A stretch of DNA of 64,000 nt from Ulva prolifera. Lineage: Eukaryota; Chlorophyta; Ulvophyceae; Ulvales; Ulvaceae. Position 1 is the first letter of the stretch. The number at the start of each line of letters is the position of its first letter. Where the stretch lies: assembly GCA_023078555.1 (NCBI GenBank), contig CM041197.1:8960842-9024841 (forward strand), read 5' to 3'. The notes under the pieces were generated by a model. The model worked only from the letters and a program-made list of their open reading frames with translations, was not told the origin of the DNA and did not search any database. Shown here one piece after another: positions 47,434 to 60,383 of the stretch. The position numbers and the translations under genes are program-made.

Positions 47434-49300
47434 TCAGGCGCCGCTCGTGGCCCTCTTCCACAGCTTCGCACCAACATACGCCAGTGTCTTGGTTGGGGAC
47501 GTGGCCAGCAGGCCGGCGAGCGCCTGCCTGCGGCTCGAGCGGCGCACGATCGCGGAGAGTGCTCGCGGCAGCCACGCCGCAGGAGGAGCTGCCCGGCAGA
47601 GGGCCTCCACCGCCGCCGAGTCTACCGCGGCCATGCGGCGCGGAGGCCCCTCGCAGCCACAGCATGTGTCTCCTGGAGGGGGCCGCCCAAGCCGCCAGTG
47701 AGGGTCGCGCCGCGCGGCAACGCCCTGCTGTGCACACGCTCGCTCAATGCACCCCTGCATGCATGCATCAACTTGTTTAGATCCGCTGGCGCGGCGATCT
47801 ACAGGCGTGGTGGCTCTCTGCTGCACCGAAACACGGAGCGCGGCCCGTGCTCGGCAGGCTGTGGTGAAGTTTGCGAGCACGGGTCCCGCGGACGCAGCGG
47901 CGGGAGGGGGGGCGCACTGCGGGGAGGTGCTTCGCCACGGTGGCCACGGCGGCGGGGGAGGAGGGGCGCTGCAGTAGAGGGCCCGGGCTTACCCGCAGCC
48001 CAGGCACCGCTTCTTGCAGCAGGGCGGGCGAATACATCTGGCGCAGCGCGGCGCCGCTGCCGGCGGCGATGCGGCGCACCTTGTTCGCATCCTCTGCTAG
48101 CCCCATGCGTACGTCACCTGCACAAGTGCCTCCGCTCATGTGCGGTGCAGCGGGGGCGCTGCCAGGTGGAGCCAGCACACGAGTGCTCCCACTTACCATG
48201 GCTGCATTGTGTCGAATTTGTTTACTTTTTGCTGTTGTTGTTGTTGTTGTTGCTGTTGTTGTTGCTGTTGTTGTGATATCGGTAATGGCAGAGGTAATGT
48301 GTTGCGTGCTATGGTTTTGGCCAGGCAGCCTCAAGGGCCCCCCGCACGTGACTGAACCACCACATCGTGCCCTGACAGCGCCACCTTCCAGGGCCTTGGG
48401 GGTCAGGAGCAGCTTGTAGCACCTGGGGGAATCAGGCGTCATTCCGTCAAGGTAGCGGTGACAGGGATCCAGGGGCGAAGCAGTGGGTGAGGGGGCAACA
48501 CCTGAGTACGAGAGGCCGACAATCGTGGCGATGACATCTTGCAGCGAGGCTTCTGGTGGTAGCAGGAGTAGAGCTGCGGTGGCCGCAGCTCTGCGATTGT
48601 AAAGCATCGCATCCTCGAGGCAGGCGCAAGCGGGTCGGATGATCTGGCGCGTGGGTTTGTGCAGGCGCCCTGCAAGGTAGAGGTCCTCCCAGCCCCAGAG
48701 ATCCCTCAGGGCATCGTGTAGGCTGACGACTCCATACTTGACCAACTGCGTGGCATTCACGGATTCAACGGTGATTTTGATCTGTCTGGGGGTAGGCCTC
48801 GGCACATGAGAGCGGCAGGGCGAACCATGGGGCATGGTGCTTTCCCTCGAAGTCAGCTGCACACCCTTCCCCGCCATTGCACATAGGGATTGAAATGCAG
48901 CCCCACGCCGACACTAGCGGCGTTTCCTTGAACTGCGCCAGCTCCGAAGAAAGCGAGAGGGCCGTAGTGGTCCCTGTTCTTGAGCAGGTTCTGCAGAGCA
49001 GAGGCCCAGGCGGAGGTAGGTTGAGCTCCGACACGCGTCCGCTGCCATTCGCATGGGTAGAGGCTCGGAGTAGATGCTCACCTGCTCATGCCATTGTATT
49101 GCATTGCGGACGATGAGGATGATGTCGATCATGGACTTCTGTGCGCCATGCTTTGTAGCCGACGTCGACGCACCAGGCTGCGAGAACACAGCGCTTCCAT
49201 ATGAAAATGAGCCAACTATACCGCTCGGAAGATCACTTACAAATTTCACAGCTTCCTGGTGGTCATATCCACTCGTAGGCAGCGTGCTATCTGACAACAT
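47434..49300 (-). CDS. TAM41: Mitochondrial phosphatidate cytidylyltransferase, TAM41/MMP37 family
   Basis: The enzyme makes CDP-diacylglycerol from phosphatidate and CTP at the inner mitochondrial membrane, the first step to cardiolipin. Secure exons: 49300-49082, 48990-48883, 48781-48502 and 48117-47993, with phase kept; the end, with AALWKRATSGA-like tail and TGA, is at about 47700-47434. Family motifs in order: SFSYGSAVFSQ (nucleotidyl-transfer glycine/serine loop), MIDIILIV, QWHEQ, NLLKNRDHYG, GLHFNPY, LVKYGVVSLHDALRDL, LYLAGRLHKP, AALLLLPPEASLQDVIATIVGLSYSGDVRM, EDANKV, LRQMYSP and SAIVRRSSRRQALAGLLATSPTKTLAYVGAKLWKR. The junction between 47993 and the final exon is unresolved; a small exon near 47920-47850 is likely. 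No mitochondrial presequence follows ATG 49300, so an upstream exon may exist. Confidence 0.88.
48231..48275 (+). repeat. (GTT)n microsatellite in a TAM41 intron
   Basis: About fifteen triplets, mostly TTG with three GCTG interruptions, lie in the intron between TAM41 exons 48781-48502 and 48117-47993. Confidence 0.9.
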
Positions 49301-49892
49301 GAGATCGCCTGGCCTGCTGAGCGCAGCGCACACTCGAGCAACGGCGGACGCAGCCTGACACAGTTTGAGAGCCCTAGCGTTGCTACTGTGTCATGTACAC
49401 GCCAGTCCCGGTGCCTACACATTCGCCCCCGCCGCGATTCCAACACCATGTCAAGAGGCCCCTGTGGACATGTGCCCCACTTGCAGGCCTGCAGACATAA
49501 GCGTGCTGTACCACGACAAGCAGAACGTACTGTATCCCAACAAAAAACACACTATGTGGTGAAGTATGCATATGCAGTTATGATCTTGCTGCTGCTGCCT
49601 GGACCTACATCAGTCTTTTCCAAGCAGGCACACACAGGCACATGCAGGCACTGCAAGTACTGTACTGCATCTCTGCCGCATATGCCCCGACATCTTTGTC
49701 AGCATGCAGGCCAGGAGGATGGTGTCGAAAGGAGTGTCGCAACCGATCGAAGCCGTGAAGCCACTACATCACTGCAACGACAGCTCGACAGGGATTTGAA
49801 CGCGATCGCGATGTGGCCGGACTGGCAAGGCACTGTGCGCGGCATGCCACGAGACGTGCCTCCCGCCTTGCTGCTGGAGTTGTCATGTAACC

Positions 49893-50160
49893 TAAAGTGA
49901 TCCCTGGTTTACTTAGCCTTGTCCTTAGGAGAGCATTGGCAGTTGTGAATGATCGGAACCACGTGCCGAATTCGCTTAAGCGGTGAACAACCTGGAATGG
50001 GGACCCCCTGCAGACAACCACGTCTGTCGTCTGACAACCACGTCGATTCTGCGTGCGCTTTGGGGAATCGAAACGGCCGTACGTGACCACCTCGCTCAGC
50101 ACAGGAGGAGGCCCTAGGGCCTCACAGGCCTGTGAGTTGCGTATGGTCGTCTGAGGGGGG
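49893..50160. repeat. SINE-like elements, two fragments head to head
   Basis: The left part (49893-50025) is a minus-oriented tail and centre (TTTACTTAGCCTTGTCC, GGTGAACAACCTGG, CCCCCTGCAGAC). The right part (50035-50160) is a plus-oriented head and body (TCGATTCTGCGTGCGCTTTG, AAACGGCCGTACGTGACCAC, GGTCGTCTGAGGGGGG). The sequence CGTCTGACAACCACGTC between them is partly duplicated. Either one element inserted into another or a recombination joined two copies. Confidence 0.6.
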
Positions 50161-53100
50161 ACCTACTAATGCACATGGCAGACAGCTAGGTACCTGTAAT
50201 ACAAGCTCTGGGGCAGACTGACTCGTTCGCTCTCCCCGTTGACCGGAGTGCAACCGCTGCTGTCGCATTGGAACGAGTCGCTTGACAGCTGAAGGGATGT
50301 GTTGGCATCATGTACACAGTCAGCGCATTGCCGCCAAGGTGCGCCATCCTGCGATCTGCGCCTTCAGGTGGTTAAAGTCGCTGCGTCAGTCGCAGCACAC
50401 ACATCTGAGATCGTGTCCACGCAGCTACGCTTTGGAAAGTTTGGACTCTCCAGGCACCCGCACAACTGCACAGGGTGAATCATGACAGTTTCATGCGGAT
50501 GAACATGGCTACTTCGATCGTCTCTCGTGCGAGCACGCCGTCTCGCTCTGAGCACTGCTGCTGTGAACCAGGCCGATCTGGCACACGCTAGAACCTTTGC
50601 TCACAAGACCTCGCCATGAGATGTCTGGAGAGCATGCGTATAATATTCCAGGCGACGTGGCAACCTTGGGGACTCTGAAAGCAGTCTTGTCTTGCACTGC
50701 GAGGGATGTAGCCAATAAACAATCGACTCCGCTGCATGGCAATCGCAGCCGTGTGCAAGCCTATCTTCGAGATACCGGTCACACCATCAGCTTCGTCCAC
50801 AAGTATGTAACTCACGAGGTACCATTTCAAATGTGCACCTCACAGACGCCATGGTCGCATTCGCAGCAAACTGCCGCATTTCGAGGAACGGCTGTCACAG
50901 CAGCTGTAAATTGACAAAGGGTCTGTCAGGAGTGCGACATGGCCAAGCGAGCAGGGGAAGCATTGCACCCCTGAATGTCGACTATCGTCTGCTCAGAGGC
51001 ACATTACAGCCGGAACGTTGACGTCAGGTTGCACAGCCAGGACGCAAAGTTCTGATACAGTGGCCATACACGCATATACCGAGTAGAGGTGCATCGTATG
51101 CCTGTGAGGCTCTAGGCCCATACTGTGGTAGAGCTTGCATATTCGGGCGAGTAGTGGAAAGCCCGCCTGGTATTCTCTGCGCAAGTCGGGTAGTGGCGCA
51201 CGAGTATGGCTGCAGCCTGCGCGCTGAACAATCCGTCGCAAATACCTTGCCGTTTAAAGAACTGTTTCGTGTATATCATCAACAAAGTCTCATTGCTCCC
51301 TGCTCTGCCGCCAATGTGGAGTTTCTGTCAACGGGTCGCTCGCAAGCAGCGAGCAAGGAAGCCGTATAGCGGGTGTATGGAACGACGTTGCTGTGGTATA
51401 TGACTCGTATGCAGGCGCCGTCTACCAGTTCATATCCACACTCCGTGCACATTTAATTACACTGATACATGATTTACGTTCTGCATACTGTTTCGGTCAA
51501 GCAGCTGCACAAAAGCAGCGCCAGAGCTGCAGGCTACACTGCAGTATGGACTGTATTGGCATTGTATGGAGCACACAATACAGCACAGCAACACCTGCCA
51601 GCGGCAGTATAGATGAGCCGCAGCCAGCGGAAAACACGCTTCACTAGAAGCCCATTGCCTTCAACAGGTCCTCTCGCTGAGCATCTGGCATGACAGCCAA
51701 AATGGCAGCACGCTGCGCCGCTGGCATGCTCTCAATGGCATGCACGTGCTGCTGAAGGAATTGCGTCTTGAGCCTGCCCTCTGGCAACGTGTGCCTGTAG
51801 TTGTGCCTGCATTTGTTCAAACCTATAGTGGCACAGCTGTTGTAAAGTGACACCAAGTGTATCACTTCCACAAATGACACATACCCAAATCCGAGTCGAG
51901 TTCCTGGTCTGGTCATCAGCTTCAGCTGAATCTACTTGCTTGTGATTCATTGCTAAATTCCCTTTGCCACGACAACAGTGAACCTGTGGCTCCTGACCAT
52001 CTTGTGAAGTATGCCTCGCAGATCTGTGACTGTGGGAAACATTCTACTCATGGAGCTATGTAGATTGACTCCAATTCTAAGTGGGAATCTGTCAAATCAA
52101 GTAGATGTATCTCCAGCATTGCTGAAAGAAATGACATTTGCTGCTCTGTAAACTTCCAGAGTTGTGTGTCCAGTTGTGCTGCCATTTGTGAGCAGTGTCC
52201 AGTACCGTTCTTGGATCGAACCTGAGAAAACACCAGCCACTGCCTGAGCCATTTGGCACACAGGCTCCACAGGTTGTGTGCCTTCTGTTCTTCCAATGTG
52301 TTTGCAATGACTCGAGCCAGAACAGCCCATGGCTCGAGCCAGAACAACCCAGTGGTTGTTCAGCTATATGATGAGTTGCTGATCTGCAATCGAGAGTTCT
52401 TGACGCATACATCCACAGTACACATGCTGCAATTTCACGTACGCACATACAACCTTCTCAATGTGCCCCAGCCACAGTCCTTGACCAGGGCATGGATTGC
52501 AAGTAATACATCACCTGCGACATACCACAATCCAATGTTGCTGCTGCTTGCATGGTTGTGCATGTCTTCGCCAGGTTGCATCCAGCAGCTGTGTCCAGAC
52601 TTGACACGCAACATCCGTTGCGTTGCTCTCCAAACCAAACATCAGCCCCACTCTGTGTGACAGAGATGTATAGAGCCATCCTGATAGTTATGACGACGTC
52701 CCGCTTGGGCGCTGCAGCACAAGAACTGGCCGCGACGTTGTTGACCTACAAGGAAGTTGGGAATTCGTTGCCACCGGAACGCAGAGACATAGGCAATGCA
52801 ATAAATTTCAAAACGAAGTGCGGAAGCGACTTCTCGTAGGCATCGCGAATTGTTCTACCGGTGCGATACAGAGCACGGTCAGCACGTGCAATTGGACACA
52901 GCCAATACAGCAGTGGATATGATAGTCAATTTATCTTTCTGCATTGCGTTATGAAATCAAAAGCAGACGACAAGTTTGATGCGAACGGGCCGCAGCAGCA
53001 GTGGCGACGAGGGTGTGCATCGACCAGGGACCGGCCAGCACGAGGACATGGCGGGCAGCGCCCAGCTCGGAGCAGGAAACCAAACCTGTTAATATGTCGT

Positions 53101-53167
53101 TGATAGATGTTGTGCCATAGCATGTGCAGAGGCGTGCAGTGCCACAGATAGTATGACTTGCATACAT

Positions 53168-53625
53168 ACAGGTGGGAAATACCTCCCCGTACAGTGCTGC
53201 GAAGGATGCGGCTCTATACCGCAGAAAAACAGCCCCTCGGCGCAGCAAAAGGCACAGCAAACTACTAATTGTAGTTGCATGGACTCACGACCATACACCG
53301 CAGCGAAAATGCAATAAATAGTGCAGTAAATAACGCTGTCTATACTGCGGTCAATAACACAGCAAATACTGCAGCCACTGTCATACGCAAAACTACCTTC
53401 GAGTATATGGCAGGCAACAGCAGGCTTACGGCACGCAACAGCTAATGGAGTATGGTGGCCAGAATGAGCGCCATCTAACATTCAAAGCTACGAGGTGCAT
53501 CAACTTCACAGAAGGAAGCAGGAAATACCTTCTATACAGCGCTGCGGGAGGTGCGGCTCTATACCGCAGCAGACACAACGCCTCGGCGCGGGACAAGTCA
53601 CAGCAGACATCTAATGACAGCTACT
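53168..53625 (+). repeat. Pair of ~110-bp direct repeats
   Basis: 53168-53280 and 53510-53625 share GGAAATACCT, ACAG(T/C)GCTGCG, TGCGGCTCTATACCGCAG, CCTCGGCGC and CACAGCA in the same order and spacing. The motif TATACCGC or CATACCGC recurs between and after them (53340-53370, 53698-53712). The spacing of about 340 bp suggests an old tandem array or the two ends of a small element. The two copies are diverged. Confidence 0.55.
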
Positions 53626-54847
53626 TGCTGTTGCGAATTAGCTGTGCTAGTATCCGGTAGCTGGCAAGCTGTTCCTAATTCGGCGTCGAATACCGTCCGG
53701 CATACCGCCTATACCGCCATGCAGGACAAAGCACAAAGTCAATGACAGCAACATCAAATTTAACAGCGAAAAAGATGTATGCAATCGTCTTGAAAGTATG
53801 TAAACGCTGGGAAAGTCTCGGGACGTTTGGCACTGGTGGCCATTTGGCCATTGGCAGAGGCGCGGAGTATTTGGCTCAAAGCGGGTACATCCGGTGTATG
53901 TAAAGTTCACTTCCTGGCTGTGTTGGATTCGCTCGCCACACCTTTGCGAGACGCCTGAAACCCTGCACCTGTGACCAATGAAATGTAATAAGCACATGCA
54001 TGTTGGTATGGCAGCGAAGGGGGGCCCACCTGCGCTGCAAAACTGCCCTTCTGGGATGGGACGTGCTTGGCCTGCTTGGCGTGCCGAGTCAGAACAAGTG
54101 CAACGTCCACCAAACACACCAGCATGCCCTTCTTGAATACCAGAGTGACCAGAGCAAGGGACAGTGATCCTCTCGGCTGCCTAGACAGGCGACAGGCAGG
54201 CTGTGCACAGCTCACTGCTGTGCAATTGTACAGGACACTGCATTGGTGGTCCAGGTAAGGCAACATCACAGTGCATTATAGTTACAACAACGGTCGTGCA
54301 AACCACGCACGCAAAAAGCTGTGGCCGTTCCGGTGATGTACTTGACTGAAGCATGCACGGGGTTTGAGGCTAAATCGTCTACGCCTGGGGCATGTACGAC
54401 TGTCGAGGCAAATTGGGTCATGGCTGACCCAGCCTGATGATCGCCTTACAGAATACCAGCATGGCCTGCTCGCCCTCGACTTGTGACCCTCTGATGGAGA
54501 GGGCGCCCCCCGCCACCCGCTGTTGGCCGGGTGTGGGCCGGCAGAAAGCGCATCTAGCACCTGCGCAAGTGGGCGCTGCGCGAATGAGCGCTCCATTCCC
54601 CCTTGCACCTCCACAGGCTGCGCTGTGCGGTCGCGTGTGGACGCTGCATGGTCGGCAGGCGTGGGTGGGGACAAATCACAACAGCTCGGGCCACTGCATG
54701 GCAGAGCTCCCAAGGAAGGCACTCCACAGCAGTGTTGGGGCGCCTTGCAGCAGTTTCGGGGCTGCCGCCCAGGCGTTCGACCTAACTGTTCGAAACGTTC
54801 TGTATGATTTGGCCCGACCCACGTCATCACTCATCACTCCGCAAGGG

Positions 54848-57800
54848 CTAGATCATGCCGGGTTCGATGGGCGGGAAGGCCTTGGCGACGCCGCCCTTGA
54901 GGACGACAAGGATCTTGTGCTCATGCGAGAGGTAGCCCTTGGCGAGGCGGCGCGCGATGAGGTTGGCCGCGAGGCACTCCACCTGCACCCCCCGCCTGCC
55001 CCGTTTGAAGATTATATTCATAAAGGTTTTCCCGTGGTCAGCCCATGCGGCACTTACGTACACAACGCTGGCAACTCAGGCCATGCCGCAACGCGGCGGC
55101 GGCCGTGGCCGCACTCTCCGCACTCGCCACGGCGCCGTGGTGGTTGTGAGAAGGGCGAACTAGCGGCGTGGGCAACCGGCATGCATGGCAGAAGACCAAG
55201 GCTGAATCCACAGCATTTCAGGAGATGTCAGCTCAAATCAGCGCTTGTGGGGCTGTTGTGCGATCAACGGTACGCAGGCGGCATGGGGGGGGTCTTCAGG
55301 CCAGCACACAGGGGCAGAGCGCGGACATCCGGCGAGCGTGTTTGCAGAGACAGGGCTGTGCCTCAGCTGGTAGCGGCAGTGCATGCCGGACCCAATGCAG
55401 CTTGCAGCCTTCGACGGCCTTGTGCTCATGGCAGACAGGGGGTGGGGCTATGCATGATGTGATAGAGCTGGGAGCCAACGACCAAGGTGCCACGGCAGCG
55501 GCCCATGCATTGCGGAGCACCTACACAGCACAGCATGGCGCGCCACAGTCCAGGGCGGGCGCGGTGAGGGGGGCACACCTCTTCGATCGTGTAGTCCTGG
55601 CCGCATCGCTGCAGCACGGCTTGCACCGTGCGCAGGCTGAGCTGCGTCGCGCTGCCGCCCTCCTCGAGCTGGCACTCCAGCATCCGCCGCAGCAGCATGC
55701 GGTGGCCCAGCACGTGCAGCCGCTGCAGCAGGACGTACGTCCCCGCCTGCATAGCGGCCCGCAAGTGAGTGACACGTCGACAAAGACAAGATGCATCGTG
55801 CGAGTGGGTCGCCTACGCCACGCCCGCGCCTTCTGCAGAAGCCACACGCCGACAGCCACGGCTACCTGGGTCATGTGCAAGGTGTTGCTCCGGCCACGGC
55901 CAGGGAACAGTGTTGGGTGCGAGTTTCCGGCGCACGTGGCAGGAAGCAGGCCTCTGCATGCATGCTGCACCACGTACGCTGCCTAGGCCAGCGTGGTGCC
56001 GAGGCCACCCAGGCTGTGCGTCACCCAGCACAGCTCCCCGAGCATCATCTGTGGTGCTCCGAGGCCGTTGTGCACCAGGGCTCACCTCTCCCGTGTAGCA
56101 GCACTGTTGCTTGTCAGGTGCCAGGGCACGCGGGCACATGTCATCCCCATGCATCGCGATGTGCACTCAGCAGGACATGCACAACAGATTCCGCCACGCC
56201 ACGCAGGCACAGGCCGATGCGTGCCGGCGTCCCGCCCGAAGCACCAGCATCGGGACAACCACGCACCCACAGACCTGTGGACAAGCCTGCAACTACAACC
56301 AGTGTGAGGGTGGATGGGGGGGGGGTCACACACATGCATGAAGCGGCGCTCCTGCGCGGCGAGGGCGTCGTGTAGCTGCCCGGGGTCGCCCTGACGGATG
56401 GCAGAGACGAGGGGCAGGTAGAAGTCCAGGCCGTGGCGCTCCAGCGCGGCGGCGTGTGGCAGCGTGCCCTGCAGCATGCGCACCGGCACGAGATACGCCA
56501 GCACCGTGCGCCGGTGCGACGCGGCGCCCGGCGGCAGCAGGCGCAGTGCGTTCTCGAGAGCGGCGCGCGCCTCGGGCAGCTTCTCGTCCATCACCTGCAG
56601 GCGCGCCGCCGTGACCGAGGTTCCAAGGCGGCAGACCATGCTGAAGATATCGACGACAACCAGCGGAACGTATGCATGGCAATCATGCCTAACCGCCATG
56701 TGGACGGTGTTCGCAAACGTGCCGGGGGGAAGGCCGGATGCGGGTGCGGACCGAAGGGACCAGATCAACGCATGTGGGGGCAGTGGAATCCGCTGAGACG
56801 GACACTTGGAGGAGTAGGGCCGCTTGGAGATGATCTTTGTTGTGTGCTGAACTGTTGTGTGGGTGTATGTTGTTTGGGTCTCCGGATCGCTGCTTGTGGC
56901 TGCGTTTCTTGGCAGTATGCTGTGGAGCCCTGCCACACACTAGGCCGAGCTCTTGTGTCTTGTTTCAAAGGTGGGGGGGGCGCACGAGGAGCATGCCATG
57001 GAAGAAGCGGAAAGCTGCAAGCTCGCCGGCGGGGCAGGCCGCGACGGCAGCGGGGTCCGCCTTGCTGACAGGCTCCGCGAGATCCTTCATGAGGAAAACG
57101 GAGCCGAGGCGGTGGTACAGCTTGTACAGCAGCACCGTACACGTCAGCATCATCAGCACCTGTGTACATTCCGCCATCGCCAGCACTGGCGTGGTGGTGA
57201 TTGCAGTCACACACTACAGGTTCTGGGTCTGTCAAATGCGGCGACAGACTGTGATCAAGAGTCACAGATTCAGCACGGCAGGGCGGATGCACGCGAACCC
57301 GTGTGCCTGGCCCGGGTGTGAGCTGGCTGGTCTGACGGGAGCATCCCCGCACTGGTGCCCGCGCAGTAGCATTCCCATGCAAGATATGGTCAGCGCAGCC
57401 CCTGGGCACTGAAGCCAATGCAGCGATACTTCATGATTAGAAGGGGAAGACGATGTAGAAACGCACAGGGGCCCTGCGACAGTGCAGACACGAGGACATT
57501 GCACCATGCTGGGAAGACTGAAGCAGACAGGCACATCGCCATGAAAATATCATACTGTGGGCACAGGAAGACACGCCGACCGCACCGGCGGCACAGCATG
57601 TTGTCATTCAGTGGCACTGGGAGGAGCGGCGACGCACCCGATCATGCCGCACGCAGTGATTGACTATGCGCCGGATCTCCTCACAGGCGTCTCGAAGGGA
57701 GCTGCGGCCGCGCTGTGGTTGTGGCCCACCTGCTGGCCCTACTGTATCGGCACGCACTTGCACATGCAGGCGCTTAGCCAGCCTTGCAAACGTCTTCACG

Positions 57801-58528
57801 GCCGTCACCAAGGCCCCCTCCGCCCAGGCGCTGTCATCGTCATCAAAGATGCCACGTAAGCTCGTGATGGCCTTTGAGTAGTGCTCAAATGCTTCCTGCA
57901 GCAGGCAATACTGGATAAAGGACGAGCCAGATGCGGATTGGCATTGACCCCGGCGTTTGTGACTTCCACCTCAGCTGCAGACCACAGGATTGCGGAGAGA
58001 TATCAGACAACGACCGATTGATTTGGATAGCGCAATCCGATACAATTTTCTATTTACGTGGTTTCCGCCACCCGACAGCTAGGGGCAGAGCTCTGAGCAC
58101 TCTGCAGCAGTATACTGCTGTCCACCTGCAACTTGCTGTCACTCAAACAGCATGCGAATATAGCTTATTAGGTAATTGAAAAATCAGCTGTTATCATCTT
58201 GCTCTTGATGTACGAATCTGGGGAAGTGCCGAGACTGTGCACAAGCGATGCAATGCGTGGGGCGCACCAAAAGTTGACCATTCTTGTCTGAGACAAGTGC
58301 CAGCATATGAGCCGCGGCAAAGGCAGCCCATTTAGCTGCTTGGCTGTTATTCAGGGGTCTAAAGGTATCTGTTGCTTGTCTGTCAACCTGTGCGGCTGAG
58401 GTGAACTGTCCCTCAGCACATGAGTTGGCAACACTGTCGTTCCAGTCCAGACGCTGTTGTAGTTGTTGGCTATTGCGACTATGCACTGCATTTACCATGC
58501 CCGATAGCCAAGCACGGACTTGCGCCAT
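54848..58528 (-). CDS. THP1/PCID2-like (CSN12-like) PCI-domain protein, TREX-2 mRNA export subunit
   Basis: Exons in order: 58528-58268, 57895-57638, 57159-56986, about 56650-56334, 55746-55579, 54982-54848. The N-terminus MAQVRAWLSGMVNAVHSRNS matches the start of PCID2. Then EHYSKAITSLRGIF...VTAVKTFARLAKRL aligns with its conserved YKCQ..V region, VLMMLTCTVLLYKLYHRL with NQLFKIYFKI, and AARLQVMDEKLPEARAALENAL...TVLAYLVPVRMLQGTLP with the family's YLxPVKMLLG block. The PCI winged helix ends with YVLLQRLHVLGHRMLLRRM and VECLAANLIARRLAKGYLSHEHKILVV. Such proteins link transcribed genes to nuclear pores. The 5' edges of the third and fourth exons are not settled: an extra codon stretch or small exon is needed there. 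Family assignment rests on block order and is firm. Confidence 0.83.
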
Positions 58529-60383
58529 CGTTCTCGGCCGGCAAGGCCGAAGCCCGCAGCGGCACTGTTGTCACCGCGACTCGCCCGCCTTTGTCTTTCT
58601 GAAGATCTGCTATCCAACGTGTCCTAAACAACTTAAATTCCCAATGCACCTTGGTCAGATGGTTGACGTGCACTTCCAGTGCCCATATAGTTTTTGACAA
58701 CAGTCCCAGCCTACACATGGAGCAGAGCGCAGCGCCTTCAACGGCTTGAAGAGATGACACGCTGTCTCACATGACCACTTTCATTGCATAACTGTTGGAC
58801 TGTCATCATCGCTTGGGACAACCGCGTCTGGCAAATGCACTCTTTCTTCGTGGCACATCGTCATGCATCATTGGCTCCTGCCATCTGTCGTGGTCCTTCC
58901 TGGTAAGCCTACAGTGCAGCGAGAGCTGTACACTGCTCGATGGTTGAATATATAGCAGACGTATGCTTACATTGCGTGCATGACCGCATTATGCCATGGG
59001 GCCGTCTTGAATCTCACTTTCTGCGTGGTGCACTCTAGATGTCCAGTCACCGGAAGACGCGATTGTCCGGTGTATTGTGTGATGAGGAGTTTGCGTAGTC
59101 ATTAAGCTAGGCTACACTAGTGGCACACTAGCCGACTGGATGCGAGTGGTCATCGCTGCGGCAAGCCCTGCCTAAGAACCGGGCCTTGGACAGCTACTAG
59201 CATCGGGCTCTAGCCAGCGAAGGTGCACTTGGAGCAGATTGGTGCATCTCCTGAAATAAGCAAAATTGCACATCTGTGGAGTTCAGTGTGGACCCTTATG
59301 TACAATATGTTGCTTGCTTCGGGTGGCAGGTGGTGTCTGCCGATGCCTTCACGCTTTGCACAGTTGCTCTCGACGTGAGACAGCAGCGTCCATGAACTTC
59401 GGGACACATGACGGCGAATACACGTCGAATGTACTGCTCGCTACCATTACGCGATTTCCAAGCCTTCGCAGCTTTTCCATTGCAACAAAGTCGCTTGCAT
59501 TCAGCCTGCGCTTGTCCATATTGCTGCGTCCGGAGCATTTCAAAAACGCCTGACAACACGATAGTGGCGACCGCCAAAGTGACTGTCGAAATCGGCGAAG
59601 GTTGTTGCTGAAAGCTCCGGAGACACCGTCACATACATATCCCAGACCACCATATCCCAGTTGTCTACAACTACGCGGTACGACGGATTCTTATTGATCC
59701 AAGTTCACAGCCAGAACTGTCACTCGGGACGTGGTAGTGAAGCAGGATCCAAATGCCACCAGCGCCACAGGTGGAAGCTTGCTGCTGAATCATGGCTGAC
59801 CAGCGACGTCACGACTGCACACGCATGCGGGACGGTTCTTGCATATTCAGCTATAACGCTACATAGCATCTACTATAAATTGTCTGCCTTTGGCTGAACA
59901 GCGGAGATGTGGGGGGACCGCGACCGTTCCGCTCATGTTTGAACTCAGGAAGATGTCGTCGTCATGCCGAGTGACTTTGCTATCGTGTACATTTCTGCTT
60001 CCTGCACTATAGCGCCTCGAGATGCAGGCAAGTCTGCAGCAGTGCGCGACAGCTGTTCTTGGAGTGCGCAATGCACATGCATCGTTTGTGCGCCAGTACC
60101 TTTGTCACGCCAGCTGGACGATGCCCAGATATCTGCTGTGAAGGACAAGACAATTTATTGGTTCTAGCAGTTCTGACGGCATCTGCCAGCTCCTTCACTG
60201 TTGTGAACCAGAGTTGCTGAAGCAGTCCTCGACCGGTTGAATGCAGAGGTGAGTTCCACGAAATCGGTATTCGTCTCGTGTGGCAGTCCTACCCCCATAG
60301 ACATACAGCTGTTTTGCTCCAGTTCAAGTTGCATATGTACATTCTTTCTGCTGATTGGTCATGGCCAGTGCTCAAGCCCGACC
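58529..60383. promoter_or_regulatory. Intergenic region between divergent genes
   Basis: The THP1/PCID2-like gene starts leftwards at 58528 and the next gene starts rightwards at 60384 or 60534, so both promoters should lie in these 1.9 kb. No coding segment, repeat or core promoter motif stands out. Confidence 0.3.

Larger units (their letters stand above)
49301..54847. other. Long intergenic region with repeats; no secure gene
   Basis: This 5.5 kb holds a composite SINE-like insertion (49893-50160) and a pair of about 110-bp repeats (53168, 53510). Minus-strand segments at 52347-52048 (WAVLARVIANTLEEQKAHNLWSLCAKWLRQWLVF) and 51790-51644 (ESMPAAQRAAILAVMPDAQREDLLKAMGF) read like protein and might belong to one spliced gene, but I recognise no family and found no consistent set of junctions. 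Confidence 0.35.

Noticed and set aside
47777-48877. Single uninterrupted 366-codon frame for TAM41
   Set aside because: The frame runs through intron sequence including the GTT microsatellite; family motifs continue only when GT-AG introns are removed.
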